DNA of 64,000 bases from Lethocerus indicus (GCA_019843655.1 JACDQD010000001.1:41077230-41141229); one strand, 5' to 3'; positions 47,101 to 60,760 are shown, counted from the first letter of the stretch. Notes: a model not told the origin generated them from the sequence alone. Made by a program: numbers and translations.

Positions 47101-49232
47101 GCTTACACCCGGGCGGTTTATAATCGCAGGCGATAATCGGCCGTTTGGTCTGTAGCCAGAAGGACGAGTGTCCTTCGTCCGGTTTCATACGTAAAATATT
47201 TTCGGAGAGCGTGATTCACGGGACGCATTTCCGTAAGTCGAAGCTCATAGGGGCTGTTATAAATTCAACTAGCGTTATTCTTTCCAGAGCCCCCCCTTCA
47301 CCAGTCACAGTAAATATACCCTTTGGCGGTCCCAGTTTACCATCCCGGCCAAATCTTCCTTGAGTCCCGACCTAATAAACTTATCTGTTAAGCGCCCGGT
47401 TGTTTACGATTTCGGAACTTCGCCCACCGATATTATTAGGACCGCTTGTTCTGGCTCCTAGGGGCTGCTAAGATGTTATTTGGGGACTAACGGTGCCTAT
47501 TACTAAGCTATTACAGTAATGAATATTTTTCAAATATTGTCTAACTTGTAATTTCAATTACCGACCGGCCAGGGGAGATGTTTCAACATCAATCAATATG
47601 CGTACACTGTAGAATAGACAGAAAACTAGTAGGTAATAACGTATCTGACGCATTAGGCTATTATTTATTCTCTACGTTAACAATAAGCCGATTCGAACAA
47701 CTCAGTTTCAAATTATTATTATTATTTCGGATAGGGATAAAGTCGTCCAGTGAAAACGGCAACTAGGAATAATCAAATATTTAGGACCATACGTCAAGCT
47801 TCACCTCACACCATTAGTAACATATTACAATTACAGTATTCATATATACTCTCTTCTGAATAGACACCTACAAAAGGCGTTCAGTTATTAATATGTATCA
47901 TTACCTCAAAGCTATGAGTAAAGTACCCGCCCTAAGTGATTAAAGAAATGCCGATATTAATTTATTTTGTCGGAATTAAATATTTTTTGTGTAATACTCG
48001 GGACTGGACCCCTCCAAGATGTAAGGTGGAGGGATAGTTCTTGGATAAGGATCCTGGAAGGATAATCCTATTATTCACAAACAACCTTTTCTTTTCCGCC
48101 CTCAACGTGCTGGGGCATCGATGCTGATAGAAAACCAACAACTTTCGCCTAGTGACGACAGCTTCCCTGATATTTTGGAAGGATAAACCGCAAAAATTAG
48201 CGTTTGTGTGCTGTGGAATAAAAATCTGCGAGGGGAGAAACCGTTTAAAAGCCAGGCACATTTTCGCGGTCCCCTTTCCAACATTTTTTCGGTTCAAACA
48301 ATTAATGTCGCTTTACCTCGTCCCCGTTTAAGGTTCGGGGACCGCAACACTATCGGCTGGTTTAACCGCTGAATAGAGTCCACAGTACCGCAAACACCGA
48401 CCGGTAAGCAAATTAATACAAGGAATAGAAATTTCAGCACACACACACCGAGGGAACTTCTGAAAGATTGTTTTATTAGCTAAAAAAGTAAAAGGAGAAA
48501 TTATTCAACGAAAGACCACAAGACAATATCAATAGCCCTCGAAATCCGATAATCAACATTTCTATATAATGTAAAGTTTTTGTAAAAGATTTTGCCATTT
48601 CTTCATTGTCCTAGTACGCATCAACAAAGCAGTCGCTATTACAGAGTCGGTTAATTACAGAGCATAACTCTGAAATGGCCGTGAAAAACGGGATATACTC
48701 GTTATCCCGGTCCTGGGCTTGTCGAAAAACTAATTGCAGCAATTAGTATGTTTGGCGGAACAATAGGAAGGACGCGTTTCGGTATTTGTGACCGCCCGTC
48801 TATCCGTATCGCCTCCTTTTTTCCGCAAAAAAGGTCTATTCTTTTATAGAACGACCTAGCAACTGACACGAGGCAACTAAAATCCTAAACCGCAGCGCGG
48901 GAATCATTTCATGGGACCTATTATGGAGTCACTGAGCTACACAACTCACTCCGGCTAGGACGATTTGACGGTGGATTAAAGGCCAAGGAAGGAAAAGAAT
49001 TATAATTTTTTGAAATTAATTCATTTCCCCTTTAATTTAATGCTCTCATGATGTAGGTTCTTATTTAAATGTTGTTATCCGGCTCACATTACAATTTCAA
49101 CATAGTGTCTATATTTTTGACATGCAATCACATACGAAATTATTTACGCTATCGCCTACAAAACACCGTTTGTTGTACGAGGGTTTCCCTATGGTCCGCG
49201 GCCGGTAATATTATCGCATGAAAATCTGATTT

Positions 49233-49235
<3 letters not shown>
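44169..49235. other. Gene-free region
   Basis: No gene is supported. A 9-bp hairpin (TATATAAGC/GCTTATATA, loop CAAA) lies at 45705-45726. A 111-codon minus-strand frame at 47962-48297 overlaps another minus frame and shows no domain. Confidence 0.4.

Positions 49236-49290
<55 letters not shown>
49236..49290. repeat. (AT)n microsatellite with inverted flanks
   Basis: About 55 bp of AT. The flanks TTTCCTTAT (left) and ATTAGGAAA (right) are inverted with one mismatch, so the tract can extrude as one long cruciform arm. Confidence 0.9.
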
Positions 49291-49293
<3 letters not shown>

Positions 49294-50354
49294 GAAACGC
49301 TGCTCTATGGACCTCCACTATCAGCGTGTCTCCAATGATGGCTCGCAACCCGGTATACAAAATATTAGAACTGTCGTCGTACAAAACCAATACAATAAAA
49401 TTCAATTAATCCCAATATGTATTGCTGCTCAATGGATTTCGACTATCAAAATAGCGCAGTTACGATTGATCCTAATTTTAGTAATCGCGTTTTAATTAGT
49501 ATTTTAGGGCCATTTTATTGTTCGATTGCACTCGCATCGCAAAGGTGAACGAACAAACAAAAACAGAAAACGGCCGTCGTGGGATAACGTCGGAACGGGG
49601 TTGTTTGGGGGACCGAAAACCCGAAGGGGTGAGGCAATTTTTCACGGGGGGTGGGAATTTTTTTTGCCCCACTACCGATATTTGAGGTCGATCCTCGGTT
49701 GACCTTCCCTATCTGGGGGGAATATTCGGTTATCGGCCCTACGGTCGGGTAAAGGGCGGCCCCGGGTGAAACAAAAAACAGGCCTCATAACGAGACAATG
49801 CATAAATTACGTCTGCCCTAAAAACGGTCCTTCGGGTCCGAAACGAGCGCCCAGGGATCACAATAGGGATCTAGGCCCGCTCCGCTTCTAATTAAAACTT
49901 CCGCTCCAACCTGTGAACCCTGACTCTAAACATTATCCAAAAATCTACAAATTCGGAGAAACGCCGGAGATTCCAATTGTACTGTGCTAACAATAAGTGT
50001 GTCCGAATCAATTTTTTTAATATATTCGGCTAAGGCGTGCCCTATGCTTATGTCAAGACCACGCATTTAGTTCGGGTAAAAAAATCCGAGCAGATGTTCT
50101 CTGCGTTATTCTTTGCTTGCATCTCCAACCGCATAGTGTTTGCCATAGTAAAACTACAATTTGAAGGGAAACCTCCGATTTTTGTTTCTAGCTATAGAGC
50201 GGGTATGGCCTCCGGCTACCGTCGGATTTCCGATGAAGTACAACGTCGTTTCCGACAGCAACAGTTGTCCCAGCCGAATCGACCGGTAATTTGAACAAAT
50301 GTTACTGAAAGTGCTGACAGTCAGCTTCGTCGGTACCCCAACAACCAGTCAATC
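49291..50354. other. Gene-free region
   Basis: CpG-rich sequence with G-rich stretches at 49590-49760. An 85-codon frame at 50037-50294 has no recognised motif. Confidence 0.4.
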
Positions 50355-50720
50355 AATAATATAATGAGCTTGAAACCCAATTGCCGGAGACAGAAAATGA
50401 ATTAGTGACGATTTACGACATTCATAATTAATTCGTTCGGGTATCGAATAACTCTGGGTGTCCGATTAAGCTGATATCATTGCAAACTATAGGAACCGAA
50501 CGTGCATTCGCATCAGTATTTTATTATAATAATATAATGAGTATGGGACCAATCACCGGAGCCAGTAAATGAACTAGTGCCGATGCTACGACATTCATAA
50601 TTAATTTATTCAAGTATCGGACTCCGGGTGCTCGATTAAACTGATATTATTAGGATCTATTGGGACCGAACAATATAATATTGTGTACGAATATTATGCT
50701 TTCGCATCAATATTTTATTA
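50355..50720 (+). repeat. Two-unit tandem duplication, 173-bp period
   Basis: Unit 1 is 50355-50527 and unit 2 is 50528-50720. Both begin AATAATATAATGAG and end with TTCGCATCA.TATTTTATTA. Between them GCCGGAG/ACCGGAG, ACGACATTCATAATTAATT and TCGATTAAACTGATAT-like strings recur in order. Unit 2 is about 20 bp longer because of a palindromic ATAATATTGTGTACGAATATTAT segment near its end. Non-coding. Confidence 0.85.
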
Positions 50721-53206
50721 AAGAAAAATAAGGATGTCCTGAGAGAAATTATTACTTCCGTCAGTGCCAAAGACCAAAGTTTATTTCTGTGGAAGGGCCG
50801 TGATTAAGTTATTACGCGCGGATTAATTGAGAACAGTGTTCGCTTGGTTCATTGGCGATGTGTCAACAGACGTTAACGAATTTGTGTTTGGTTAAGATAA
50901 TGTTAACGAGAGCAAACACAATCCCCATGGCGGAGAGCCGTCCTCGATTTCGATAAAATCTAAATCACCCTTATCGTTTTGTTAAAATATTCGACCGGGT
51001 GCTTTCTACTTTAGAAGTCACAACAATCGTTCAATGAATACGCTACAGGAGTGCCGAGTTGCCAACAAACCGGTCGGATAAATCGTGACTAATATATCGA
51101 TCATTTTAATTTTAGGTCATTAGTATCACCGGAGAAACTAGTGTTTCATAGCGGCATCCCAGATACTTTAAAACTCATGTAAGGGTCACGTAGTGTTATA
51201 ATTTTCGTTCAAATTGGTAAACCCCCAACGATAAATAATCGACATGGCTCGTTATGTCATTAGTGAGCGCGCTGACGATGGCAGTCAGCCAAAACCGGTC
51301 TGTAACAATAGACCGGATTTAGATTCGTGGTCACCCCCCTACACTAGTCTCCGATTAATGAACGGTAGTACGTTTAGCCCACACTCGATCTAAATAATTC
51401 GCGATCTGAGTTTAAAGTGATGTCTAGAATCTACAGCACCGAGTCTTAGGTTCCGCCTAAGATGTCTCCTTCGTGTTATAATTAAATATTAACAACAGGC
51501 TGCAATTTTAAAGATCACAGCGGCTGTCTCTAATTTTAAATTTCACACGGATAGCGACATCCCTAGTTAGTGGTCATGTAATTCGATGATTTCTGAAAAT
51601 CTGATCTCCAAACAAAAAAACCGGCTCCAATCATGGCGTTTACAACCGGTGTTTAATATTTAACAATAAAATAACATTTATAAGCCGGACAGCGGCATTG
51701 AAAAACAGATTTTTTTCCTTACGACCTCATATCTCTCGAACTCTTCAGTGCGTTATCAAGAAACTGATAAGATGTCCACAATTAATACGATCCCGTTTAC
51801 GATCCATTCAAAGACCGTCATAACAGGCACCCGACTCACGGCTCATTCAGCGAGAATTTCGACAAAATATTTTTGCCGGCGTATTTCCTCCCAACCCAAT
51901 TTTTTTAAAAAAGGGGAAAACGGAAATGTTTAATTTGCAACCTCCCACCGGGTTTTCGGGCGGGCAAATAAAAACATTGCGGGAAAACGTATTTTTTAGC
52001 GCGTGTGTAAACAACAGATAAAATTCAACTTCGGTCTACATGCATTATTCATGGCACCTTTTACGTAACCCCTTCTTTAAATCTTTTTTTTTCGTTTCCA
52101 TAAATGTCCAGATTTTATCGTCGTTATCCAATCGAGGATTGATAAGGTTTTGTCTATCGTTAAAAATAGACAAAAATTTCAATTAAAACCTCTGTACTGC
52201 CGGAACGGGAATAGTTCTGGCACAGTATCCCCTACCCACCTTGCTAGTAGCTACGCTCGCAACTTCCAGTTAGATGTAAAGCGTTTCTGGAACGTTTCTT
52301 TTGCACATTCTTACATATTATATTTTCACATTAAATATGAGAAAATGAAACGATTTCAATTAAATCCACCTTCAGAATCTAATCTTATTTGAACGTCATT
52401 ATTTTTAAATAAAAAGCAAGATGAAGATGAAATAAAAGGCGGGGGGGCCTGAAAATTCGTTCATCGTTTATTTACGGCCCCGAGCTATCGATGACGAAAA
52501 ATAAACGATACATCGATCGGAATTTCTCTATCTGGCGCGTTTCCGAAATTATCGGGGCATAAGTCATCCCCGGGGGAGTTTCGGTTTAGCGTTTTCCGGG
52601 ATTTTGTCGAGGGTCGGGGCGCGGACCGAGTGGCGGGGGGACCATAAATCCTCCCTCTGGAGCCGGCCTTTCTATTTTACGGTCATAATGATTCGTTTCG
52701 GTTAAAATGAAACGGTGTAATTGATGGGTCTTTTCGTCGGGGCAAAATAAAAAAGGAGAGAAGAGAGCTAACCGGGAAGGGGGGAGGGGGTAAAAAAACG
52801 ATGAAAAATCCACGAAAATCCTGTTTGCGTTAGGAATTGACTCCCTTCCGTTTAAAAGCGGGCCAGTTGATTATGCCCGTGTTACGTGTCGTGTCATGAC
52901 CGCGCGTATTTTTCGCAGCGTGGTGAATACAACGTTTTATGCGATTCGAAAAATGTTGGCCGGCAAAATAAAAAGAATCGAATCCAATAAACAAATTATA
53001 TCACGCTTACGAAACCCGCCTTCGAACTCTGCGAAAATTAACACAAAAAACCATCAGCATTATTGTAATTATGAGGTATAAAAAAAATTATGAGTATAAA
53101 AAACTAACCCTTCCGATAATATTCATTCGTTTCACCCATTAGAGTTGAGTACGGGCATCCGCTTACAAGTCGTATAAATGTTTCCCACAAATGTAAATAA
53201 ATAAAC

Positions 53207-53208
<2 letters not shown>
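50721..53208. other. Gene-free region
   Basis: No gene or element was recognised. GC is mildly raised at 52440-52840, giving a proline/arginine-rich chance frame on the minus strand. Confidence 0.4.

Positions 53209-53250
<42 letters not shown>
53209..53250. repeat. (AT)n microsatellite
   Basis: About 42 bp of pure TA/AT dinucleotide repeat. Confidence 0.95.
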
Positions 53251-53253
<3 letters not shown>

Positions 53254-53913
53254 GTATTTATGAAGTCATGACACTCATAATGGCTCCCGCTGTTTTACAT
53301 ACCGGATATTTGCAGACATAGCTCTAATAAATAAACGCGCGTCCATCAAGTTCACACAGACCCGGCAATTGAACGATCGGCGTTTCTATATAAAAGCTTA
53401 AAAGTAAAACGGCCGAATATATCCGTGAAAGCGTGGACGCTGATGTTGCGTAAACTCGTACGTTGCGGTAACCGAGTCTACTGGAGTGAGCGTCGTCAGG
53501 GTCTGGCGACGTCCATAGCCGTATGAACTCTACTCCGATCTGTTTAATTTGAATTTATAATAATTTGTCACTCTTATAGTTTAAATTGTAGATTTTATAA
53601 AACACTTTCAGTTTTTCAGGTTCCATTAATTAAATTTAACTTGTAATAGGTATAAATACACAAAGTATATAAATATATATATATACACACATAAGGTTAT
53701 ATATTTATATATAACAAACTACAACTTTTGAAGTTTAAAATAAAACCAACTGTATTTTTAAATGTTCCGACAATTATCCTAGTGACATTTTTTATCAATT
53801 CTTATTCTATTAGAACTTATTCCCTCGTCTTTATTTTTAGTAATAAATAATGCGTGGGTGTTATACAATAAATATATACACATATTAATAAATCATCAAA
53901 CGGATTCGTATGA

Positions 53914-53914
<1 letters not shown>
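53251..53914. other. Short spacer with a low-CpG AT-rich core
   Basis: 53540-53766 has no CpG and includes short imperfect (TA) stretches. No coding is evident. Confidence 0.4.

Positions 53915-53967
<53 letters not shown>
53915..53967. repeat. (AT)n microsatellite
   Basis: About 53 bp of TA repeat. A nominal frame translating to isoleucine-tyrosine repeats crosses it and is an artefact. Confidence 0.95.
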
Positions 53968-55366
53968 CATAGTGAATGAAAATGGCGAAACGAAAACTCA
54001 ATTAATTATCATAGTGGAAATCGAATCGTCTCAGGCGTTGCGAATCCTGCGCCTGTTTCACGTTCCGTCGCGAACCGCTCGGTAGTAGAAAGTTGTTTGC
54101 CCAAAGCCTCCTTGATTTTTATCTTTTCCTCTTTTTATTCTCTTATATTGGAGCGAAGGATATGTCTTAACGCCGTCCCCACTGCCGATACCCGAAGGTC
54201 GGAGAAAACGCGGTATCGTCACACACATCGGGTCAATTCCGATACCCTTTATAGTTCGAAGGGACTCCAGACGAAAGAGTCTGAGAATTAACAGCGAATT
54301 CCCGACGGGGAACATCCTCGCGAACACGAGAGGATTAAATGAGATTTTTATTTACACGAGCGGAAATCTACAGTTCAATTTGAGGTATATGCTTTGAAGT
54401 TTCTCAGATTTTCTCAATCTCCCGAGGTCGTGTTACAAGTCGCCTGCCTAGCGATCGGGCCCAGAATTCAGTGAGAAAATCGATTTAAAAGAAAATATAA
54501 ATAGTTTTTCAGGCCCGACGACGGTGGACGACACTGTGTACAAAGAACGATACGACGCTGCAATATATTGACGGAATAAATTTAGATTTCGTGCACATTA
54601 AAAATAGGCCCGATAACGCGCGGGGGGCATGGTGGACACTGAGACTTCTAAGGTCACGACAATCGCGCTTCAGAATTACCAATATTGCCGAAAATCTCAA
54701 TTTCGCGCACGCTCCGATAAGTTATGCTTGACTATTTCCAGTATAAACAATGAATGTTATAATATCTGGATACCGGGACCTGCCTTCCGGGTTCGGACTC
54801 GGGGAAATGCCCCCTCCAAAAGCTACGGTCGTTACTTTCTCGGCGGTCCAGGAATTGAAAACTGGGAGCGGCGAGGGTGTTGCGCCCCCTAAGACCGGTT
54901 TTAGGCGCTCAAAACAGGATCCGATTTCTCCGAACCGGTCAATCGTCAACACTAGCGGACACCTACTAGGCGCCTCCGGGGCAGCGGAGTTCCCAATCCC
55001 GAGATATAAATCCCCCCGATGAATGAAGCACAGGAGCTCGGTGGCGAGGGGGGGGGGAGAACCGGTCTGTTTTCCCGTACGGAGTTCCGAAACCGACGGC
55101 CGGTAGGTATATCGTCACTCTACCGCCAGAATGGACCCAGGCCTGAGATTTCTCACGGGGCTATTCTTAATTAATAATATTCTCTAATGGCCTATATAAT
55201 GTTGTATAGGACGGACGGTAGTAATTGTCGCACATTAAGAACAATTATATATACAGCCAGGAATACCTTTTATGTGGTCGGCGAGGGTTTGGAATACCGT
55301 AGTTTCCTCAATCTCTTGTTTCCAAAAGAAAAAACTATGACATTTGCAAACACCAAAACAAAGATA

Positions 55367-55368
<2 letters not shown>
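53968..55368. other. Gene-free region
   Basis: Overlapping frames on both strands at 54058-55022 fall in moderately GC-rich sequence without recognisable domains. A G run lies at 55048-55057. Confidence 0.4.

Positions 55369-55418
<50 letters not shown>
55369..55418. repeat. (AT)n microsatellite
   Basis: About 50 bp of AT repeat, crossed by artefactual tyrosine-isoleucine frames on both strands. Confidence 0.95.
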
Positions 55419-55420
<2 letters not shown>

Positions 55421-58047
55421 GATAAATACAACAACTTGTACATGACCCACAAGCATGACACAGCTATTGAAGATTGCGATCAGCCGAAATCGGTCTAGTA
55501 AAAGTTCACACTGGCGAGAGAAAACAGAACTGTACAATTATTGCCTATCAACAATCGATGACGAAAACCTGGGAGATAAAAAAGAATGTCCCGAGGCTTG
55601 TTTCGGCTTCTCATCGTCGTCAGTAATACCGTGGTCTTATCAGCGGGCGGACAAAGCTAATTACCTCACGCAGACAGTCTATATTAGACTACCGCGCCAC
55701 ATATCACTGCTTATTGCCCCAATCAAAACTCGCGGTTCATTATTATTATTTGATTTTATTTGTATAGCGCCAGTAGTCGCATTTCATTAATGCATTTCAA
55801 TATTTTGCCGGCTCCCTTCGTCGAGCCTAATAAGCAGGCAAAATCTTCCATTGTGTAAAACCGCTGATGAATTTTGCCAAAATAAAACTGTTACCTATAA
55901 TGGAATAAAATTCTAAGGTTAGCCTTCCATACAACCGAACGCTTCTCCCACATAGGTGAATTTTTCAAAAAAATATATTATTTCCAGACCTCATAACAGC
56001 GATACATACAGAATGATCTTCCGTTTTTACGAGAATAATTTCAGTTTTAATCTGTTGTTTTCCGTTTATCTTTCGGGGTGCCCAAGGCGCGTTGACTGCA
56101 GGATTCTCGAGACATCCACCGTCGGCTATACGTTAAGTATAAGTACAATTCGTCAGGTGAGATGAAAGAAGTTATTTTTGCTGAGAAACTTTCCTGTTTT
56201 TTTTTATCTCGTTTAACTTCCGCGGCGGTTTTCGCGACGATTTTCGTCTTTTCGTTGTAGCGTTAGTGAACTCAAGGTTAGCACAAAGATAGAGTTATGA
56301 CGATCCAGCAATAAAGATTATTTAGATCCATTTCACCGAATTCGGGGAAACCATCGTATCACTTTGTAATGCGCCGCTCTAGGAATAAAGCCAGTTTTAG
56401 ACTCAAGTATCGGGACAATTTTTTATTTAGTCGAATTTTTAGTTTTCTGGTCGGAGTGTAGGAACACCTGAAAAAATACTTTGAAGTATAATTCCGGGAC
56501 ACTGCTACACAATTCAAGTGTACACAAGTTCATCCGCCCGATGATTTTAAGACTTCAGATCAGTTCTTATTCACAGGCGAAATCCTAGAGAAAGTGCCCG
56601 GGGTTAGACCCGGGTTGGATCGAGCGAACGAAGGAAGAAGTTAATAGTGTCCGATTAAGGTTAGTGTAATTTGTGCTCTGGTAGCGAGTGTGTACGTTGT
56701 CTATTTAGAGAAAGGCGGGGCCGATTGCCAACATAACACTGGCAACCGGCGAGCCGCTTGCGACACGGGTTTTAGTTTTAATGCTGCAAGAGGACGGGAG
56801 GGGGGCGATTGACGAGTATAATCGTAAAAATCGGCGAGCTCCGGCCTCCCCCCTTCGGAAGGGGGCCGTAAAAAAGCCTAGGGCCCACTACAAATCAATT
56901 TTAAACTGTTCCCTTATCTCGCCCCCCGGACTCCTTTAAGAGTGACCGCCGATTCTGGTCATCGGCATTTTTAAATCTTCTCCCAGACAATAGCACCGCG
57001 GTGGCACTTCCGTAGTACCGTTTAATGGCGCCGTCACCGGAATTCTACCTGTGGAACCACGATACCCCCTCAACCCCAAAAAAAACCAGCACTGGTTTAG
57101 ACTATTTTAAAGTATATTCGCTTCGGACATATACCCTCACTGATTTCAGTCTTGGTCCAAATAAATTCTCCAAGACACCAGAGGTAAAATTGAGTACTCC
57201 TTCGCGACACCTTACAACACTCGAGATGAACCCGAGCTTCATAAAACTGCACTCACTGTAAGCTCTATAGGTCTAATGAGTTTTTTATCCTCGGTTTAAG
57301 CGCGCGCTTAATTTTTTTTAATTTCTTATTTTATATCTAGACTTAGGAGTTTTCCAGATTAAAGTTTTCCCGATTCTCCTTTTTCCTTTTTTTATTCCCG
57401 AACCAATTAATCCCGCAAGTTGAAGCACGGCCGCTAACTTCAAAGCGATTATTCACCGAGAAAGGCGGAGGACTGTTCAATAAAAATAAGATTGCGTTAA
57501 TGAAAGGTTGTTCGTTGTTTTTTTCCGCTCATTCTCCTACTTCTTCTTCTTCTTCTTCCTTTCTTCTTTATAAATGACGAACCAGAAAAAACTGAACGCG
57601 GGCCAAAGAAATCTGGCAATCCCATTGCCCGACTGCCAAAACCTTATTTATTATTCGACGGTTGTTTTCAAGACTCGTCCTTTAAACGGGGGACCCAAAG
57701 CTATAATTCGCCTTATTATTGTCCCGAGTCGCTCAATTCACGACGGTGAGGATTTTCCCATCCCCGTTCGGGAGTTGATTAATAAAAAACGAAATACGCC
57801 GAATACACATAACAGACTGTTTCGTACGTAACAAATAAATAAATTAGATATAAAAGGAACAAAGTTACAAACAATAGAAACATTATGCAAAGATATCTGC
57901 ATATGTGCCACGATATTTTCGGGACGAAAAACGTGTAACTGTGATAAATCAAATATACCAAGATATATATTGTTGTCTATTTAGGATATAGACCGTGGCC
58001 CGAAACGCGCGTTACCGATTATTCCCCAAACATTCGGGCGATAACAG

Positions 58048-58049
<2 letters not shown>
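55419..58049. other. Gene-free region
   Basis: No gene was recognised. A (TTC)n pyrimidine microsatellite lies at about 57539-57558. Confidence 0.4.

Positions 58050-58102
<53 letters not shown>
58050..58102. repeat. (AT)n microsatellite
   Basis: About 53 bp of AT repeat, followed after a short gap by a shorter AT tract. Confidence 0.95.
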
Positions 58103-58106
<4 letters not shown>

Positions 58107-59759
58107 ATGTATATATATTAGTATATTGATTTTAATAATTATAACTAATAACAATAACACAAACAGTTGTTGGGTCGGACGCGATTTTTCATAAGTTAAT
58201 TCAGATGAGGGCAGGTTGTTTACAGTGGCTCAATGAGCCGGATGTAGGGCTACAGTGGGGAAAACAGACAGCGGTCGGTAGGAACAAAAATGAAGATATC
58301 TATTTTAAAAAAAATAAAATGAGATAAGCGAATTAAATCGTTATCAACTGGTTATTCGGGGCCGATGCTGTAGAGTGCTATAGGAGACGGAAAACCGACA
58401 GTCAAAGATATTGCCCGATTCCTAGTTTTAGAACACAGTTCGGGATACCCGTGGCGCCTTCCTATCCTAGTGATAACATCAAGTATTATCGAATGTTTCT
58501 TGTTTTTATAATGCACTATGCGTGACACGTCAGGAAACGTACTTAAAATCCAGAGGGCGAACTCCGCCCGCCTTTATACAAATATTCAATTTTTTAACAC
58601 TTCTAATGATGGATCTAATTTGAATCGGAACTTTCCTGTAAACAGAGACAAAGCTCGAAGGACAACGAAGCTATTATTTCAATTATAATGAGAGCGACAA
58701 TTACTTTCGAATGAGACAATTGTTCAGACCGCGGACAATATATACAGTATAAATCCGAGCTAAACAAAAACGTGGTATCGTAAATGAAATTTAATGAAAA
58801 GGTAGATATGTATATATACATATAGACACATGGGAGATACGAATGGCAATTTTCAATGCAACACTTTTTACTCTTACTAGGTTGAAACTTCACTTTTCTG
58901 GGGAAAATAACAAGAATCGCTTCATACTTTAATGGGCGGACTCGGACGAGAGTAACGACATAATAGGGTCGAACGTAGGAAGGACATTTTTCAATTATCT
59001 CGAATTGCAATTGTTTAAAGTACCACTATGTTTCTCGTCCAGAGTATGAAGCGCGCCAAAATCAAAATGCGAAATCGGCACTCGTCAAAAAACCACAACC
59101 GAGATCATTTTTTTCCGGTGAAAATATCGGAGATTAAATGATCAATTTAGTGTCAAATTCAGTGATGTAAACAAAACAAAAAATGACGCAACGTTTAGTC
59201 GCCAAAATAAATCATTCGGGAACAAGGCAAAGAAAAGTAAAATTTGGAAATAAAATAAAACGGGTATAAAACGTAAATATAAAACAGGTCGATTAAAATA
59301 CGGACGGAATCCCGTTAACACATTTCACGACATTAAGCACACGGGCGAGTACGGTGCCTTAAAATGTCAAACTCGGCGGAAAGTGGTAGAATCTCGTCAC
59401 GAAACAAAAACCAGAAAGGGTTTCCGAAAATCTCACTGTCATAGGACAACAACAGAACACACCGCGAGTATCCTGGTTTTTCTTTCGATCGACGACAGAT
59501 AGAAAACAAAACTCGTCCTCCACGGTAACGGATAAAAAAATATGTTACCGTTATAACAAAACGGGGTCGCCGGAAGCGGGAATTTTCAAAAACCGCTCCT
59601 ATATGAATATTTCGATCGGGTCGGGAAAACGTTGGAAGGCGGTGAATCACAAATCTACCAAAATAATACGATAAAGGTAATTATCGAAAATCCGGGAACG
59701 GGCACTGTATGCCAATAGTAAACGATACAAAGAGGAGGTATAACACGTACGATCGAACC
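58103..59759. other. Gene-free region
   Basis: The two longest minus-strand frames (58615-59010 and 59333-59650) have no recognisable domains and are not called. Confidence 0.4.
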
Positions 59760-60760
59760 CGGAACACGTTAGGACGGATCGTAGCGCGGAGAATTTGGCC
59801 GGGGACGGAGAGGCGGCGGAAGAGAGGTCTGTCGGATCGGAGACGGCCCTTTACCCTTAAAGGGAAACGGACGCCCTAAAAATAGTGGAGGGACGCGGGC
59901 GCCGATTTCAAAGGAGCGCGGGATTTTTCGAACGCGGAGCTCGGTCGCCCCAGTGACGGCTTTCTGTTGTCGAACGGTCGGGCCGTCTGGGCCCCCACCC
60001 GAACCCCCGGACATAGGAGGTTTCACTCGGAGGATGGGCACTTTCCCGTCGGCGGCCAATAACCGGAGCTACCGGGGTCCGTTCCGGGTGACGTTTCGGA
60101 AGGCGAACGAGAAAACGCGGTTTCCGCTCGGATTTCCTCAGATAGCCGACGACGGGACGGGGTAAACGAACAGGGACGCCGACGCCGAAACGGAGGGTAA
60201 ACTGTCAAAGAGACGGGGGAGGCGCGTCGCGGCGGTTAAACGGCCGAATTCGGGTGCCGGCGGTGGACGCTAAAAAATAACGAACGGAGAGGGGGGCGCA
60301 GCGGGCACGTTTCGTTAAAACCGTTACGTCCCGACCGAACACTGGGTTGTCACTTTCGGGTAAACGCCCGTAAAAATGCGGCCGCTCCCGTGGCGGACGA
60401 CCGAGTCGGTTCCGCGGCGGACGGACGCCGAGGGGGCCCGGCCCGGCCCCCGGAACTGGCCGCCGCCAAACACGACAACTATGTCAAGTATTGGTGGATC
60501 GCGAACGCATCGACTCGTCGGACGTCGTCTCGAATACGGACAGACACGGTACACTGGGATAGGATTCGTGTTGAAAATAACGTGTGGACTCACCGGACGG
60601 AAAACGGTGCGCCTCCTCGGCGGTTTTGATGAAATTTAGAGAGGTATTCGGTCCGTAAATATGAAGAGTCGGCCTGGTTTTGGTATGCCAAGAATGGCAC
60701 AAAGAATCTGGACAACGCACTGAGCTCGGGCGCAGCCCTCGCGCGCATCACCCTTTCCCC
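59760..60760. promoter_or_regulatory. GC- and CpG-rich peak (CpG-island-like)
   Basis: This kilobase is the most GC- and CpG-dense part of the window, with many CGG and CCG triplets. It carries overlapping long frames on both strands, as expected when stops are rare. It lies about 0.8 kb beyond the apparent 3' end of the minus-strand gene candidate. It might be an unmethylated regulatory region or the promoter of an unrecognised gene; I see no TATA box, initiator or coding start that would prove it. Confidence 0.3.

Noticed and set aside
47962..48297. 111-codon minus-strand frame
   Set aside because: It is overlapped by another minus-strand frame and shows no recognisable motif.
50355..50720. 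CRISPR-like direct repeats
   Set aside because: Only two long adjacent units without unique spacers, in a eukaryotic context; it is a tandem duplication.
55187..55537. Frames on both strands with long tyrosine-isoleucine repeats
   Set aside because: They are produced by the (AT)n microsatellite.
58615..59010. 131-codon minus-strand frame
   Set aside because: Low-complexity hydrophobic translation without domain or conserved start; partly crosses TA-rich sequence.
59769..60720. Several long overlapping frames on both strands
   Set aside because: GC-rich DNA with few stops. The translations are proline/arginine-rich without domains, and some lack an ATG start.
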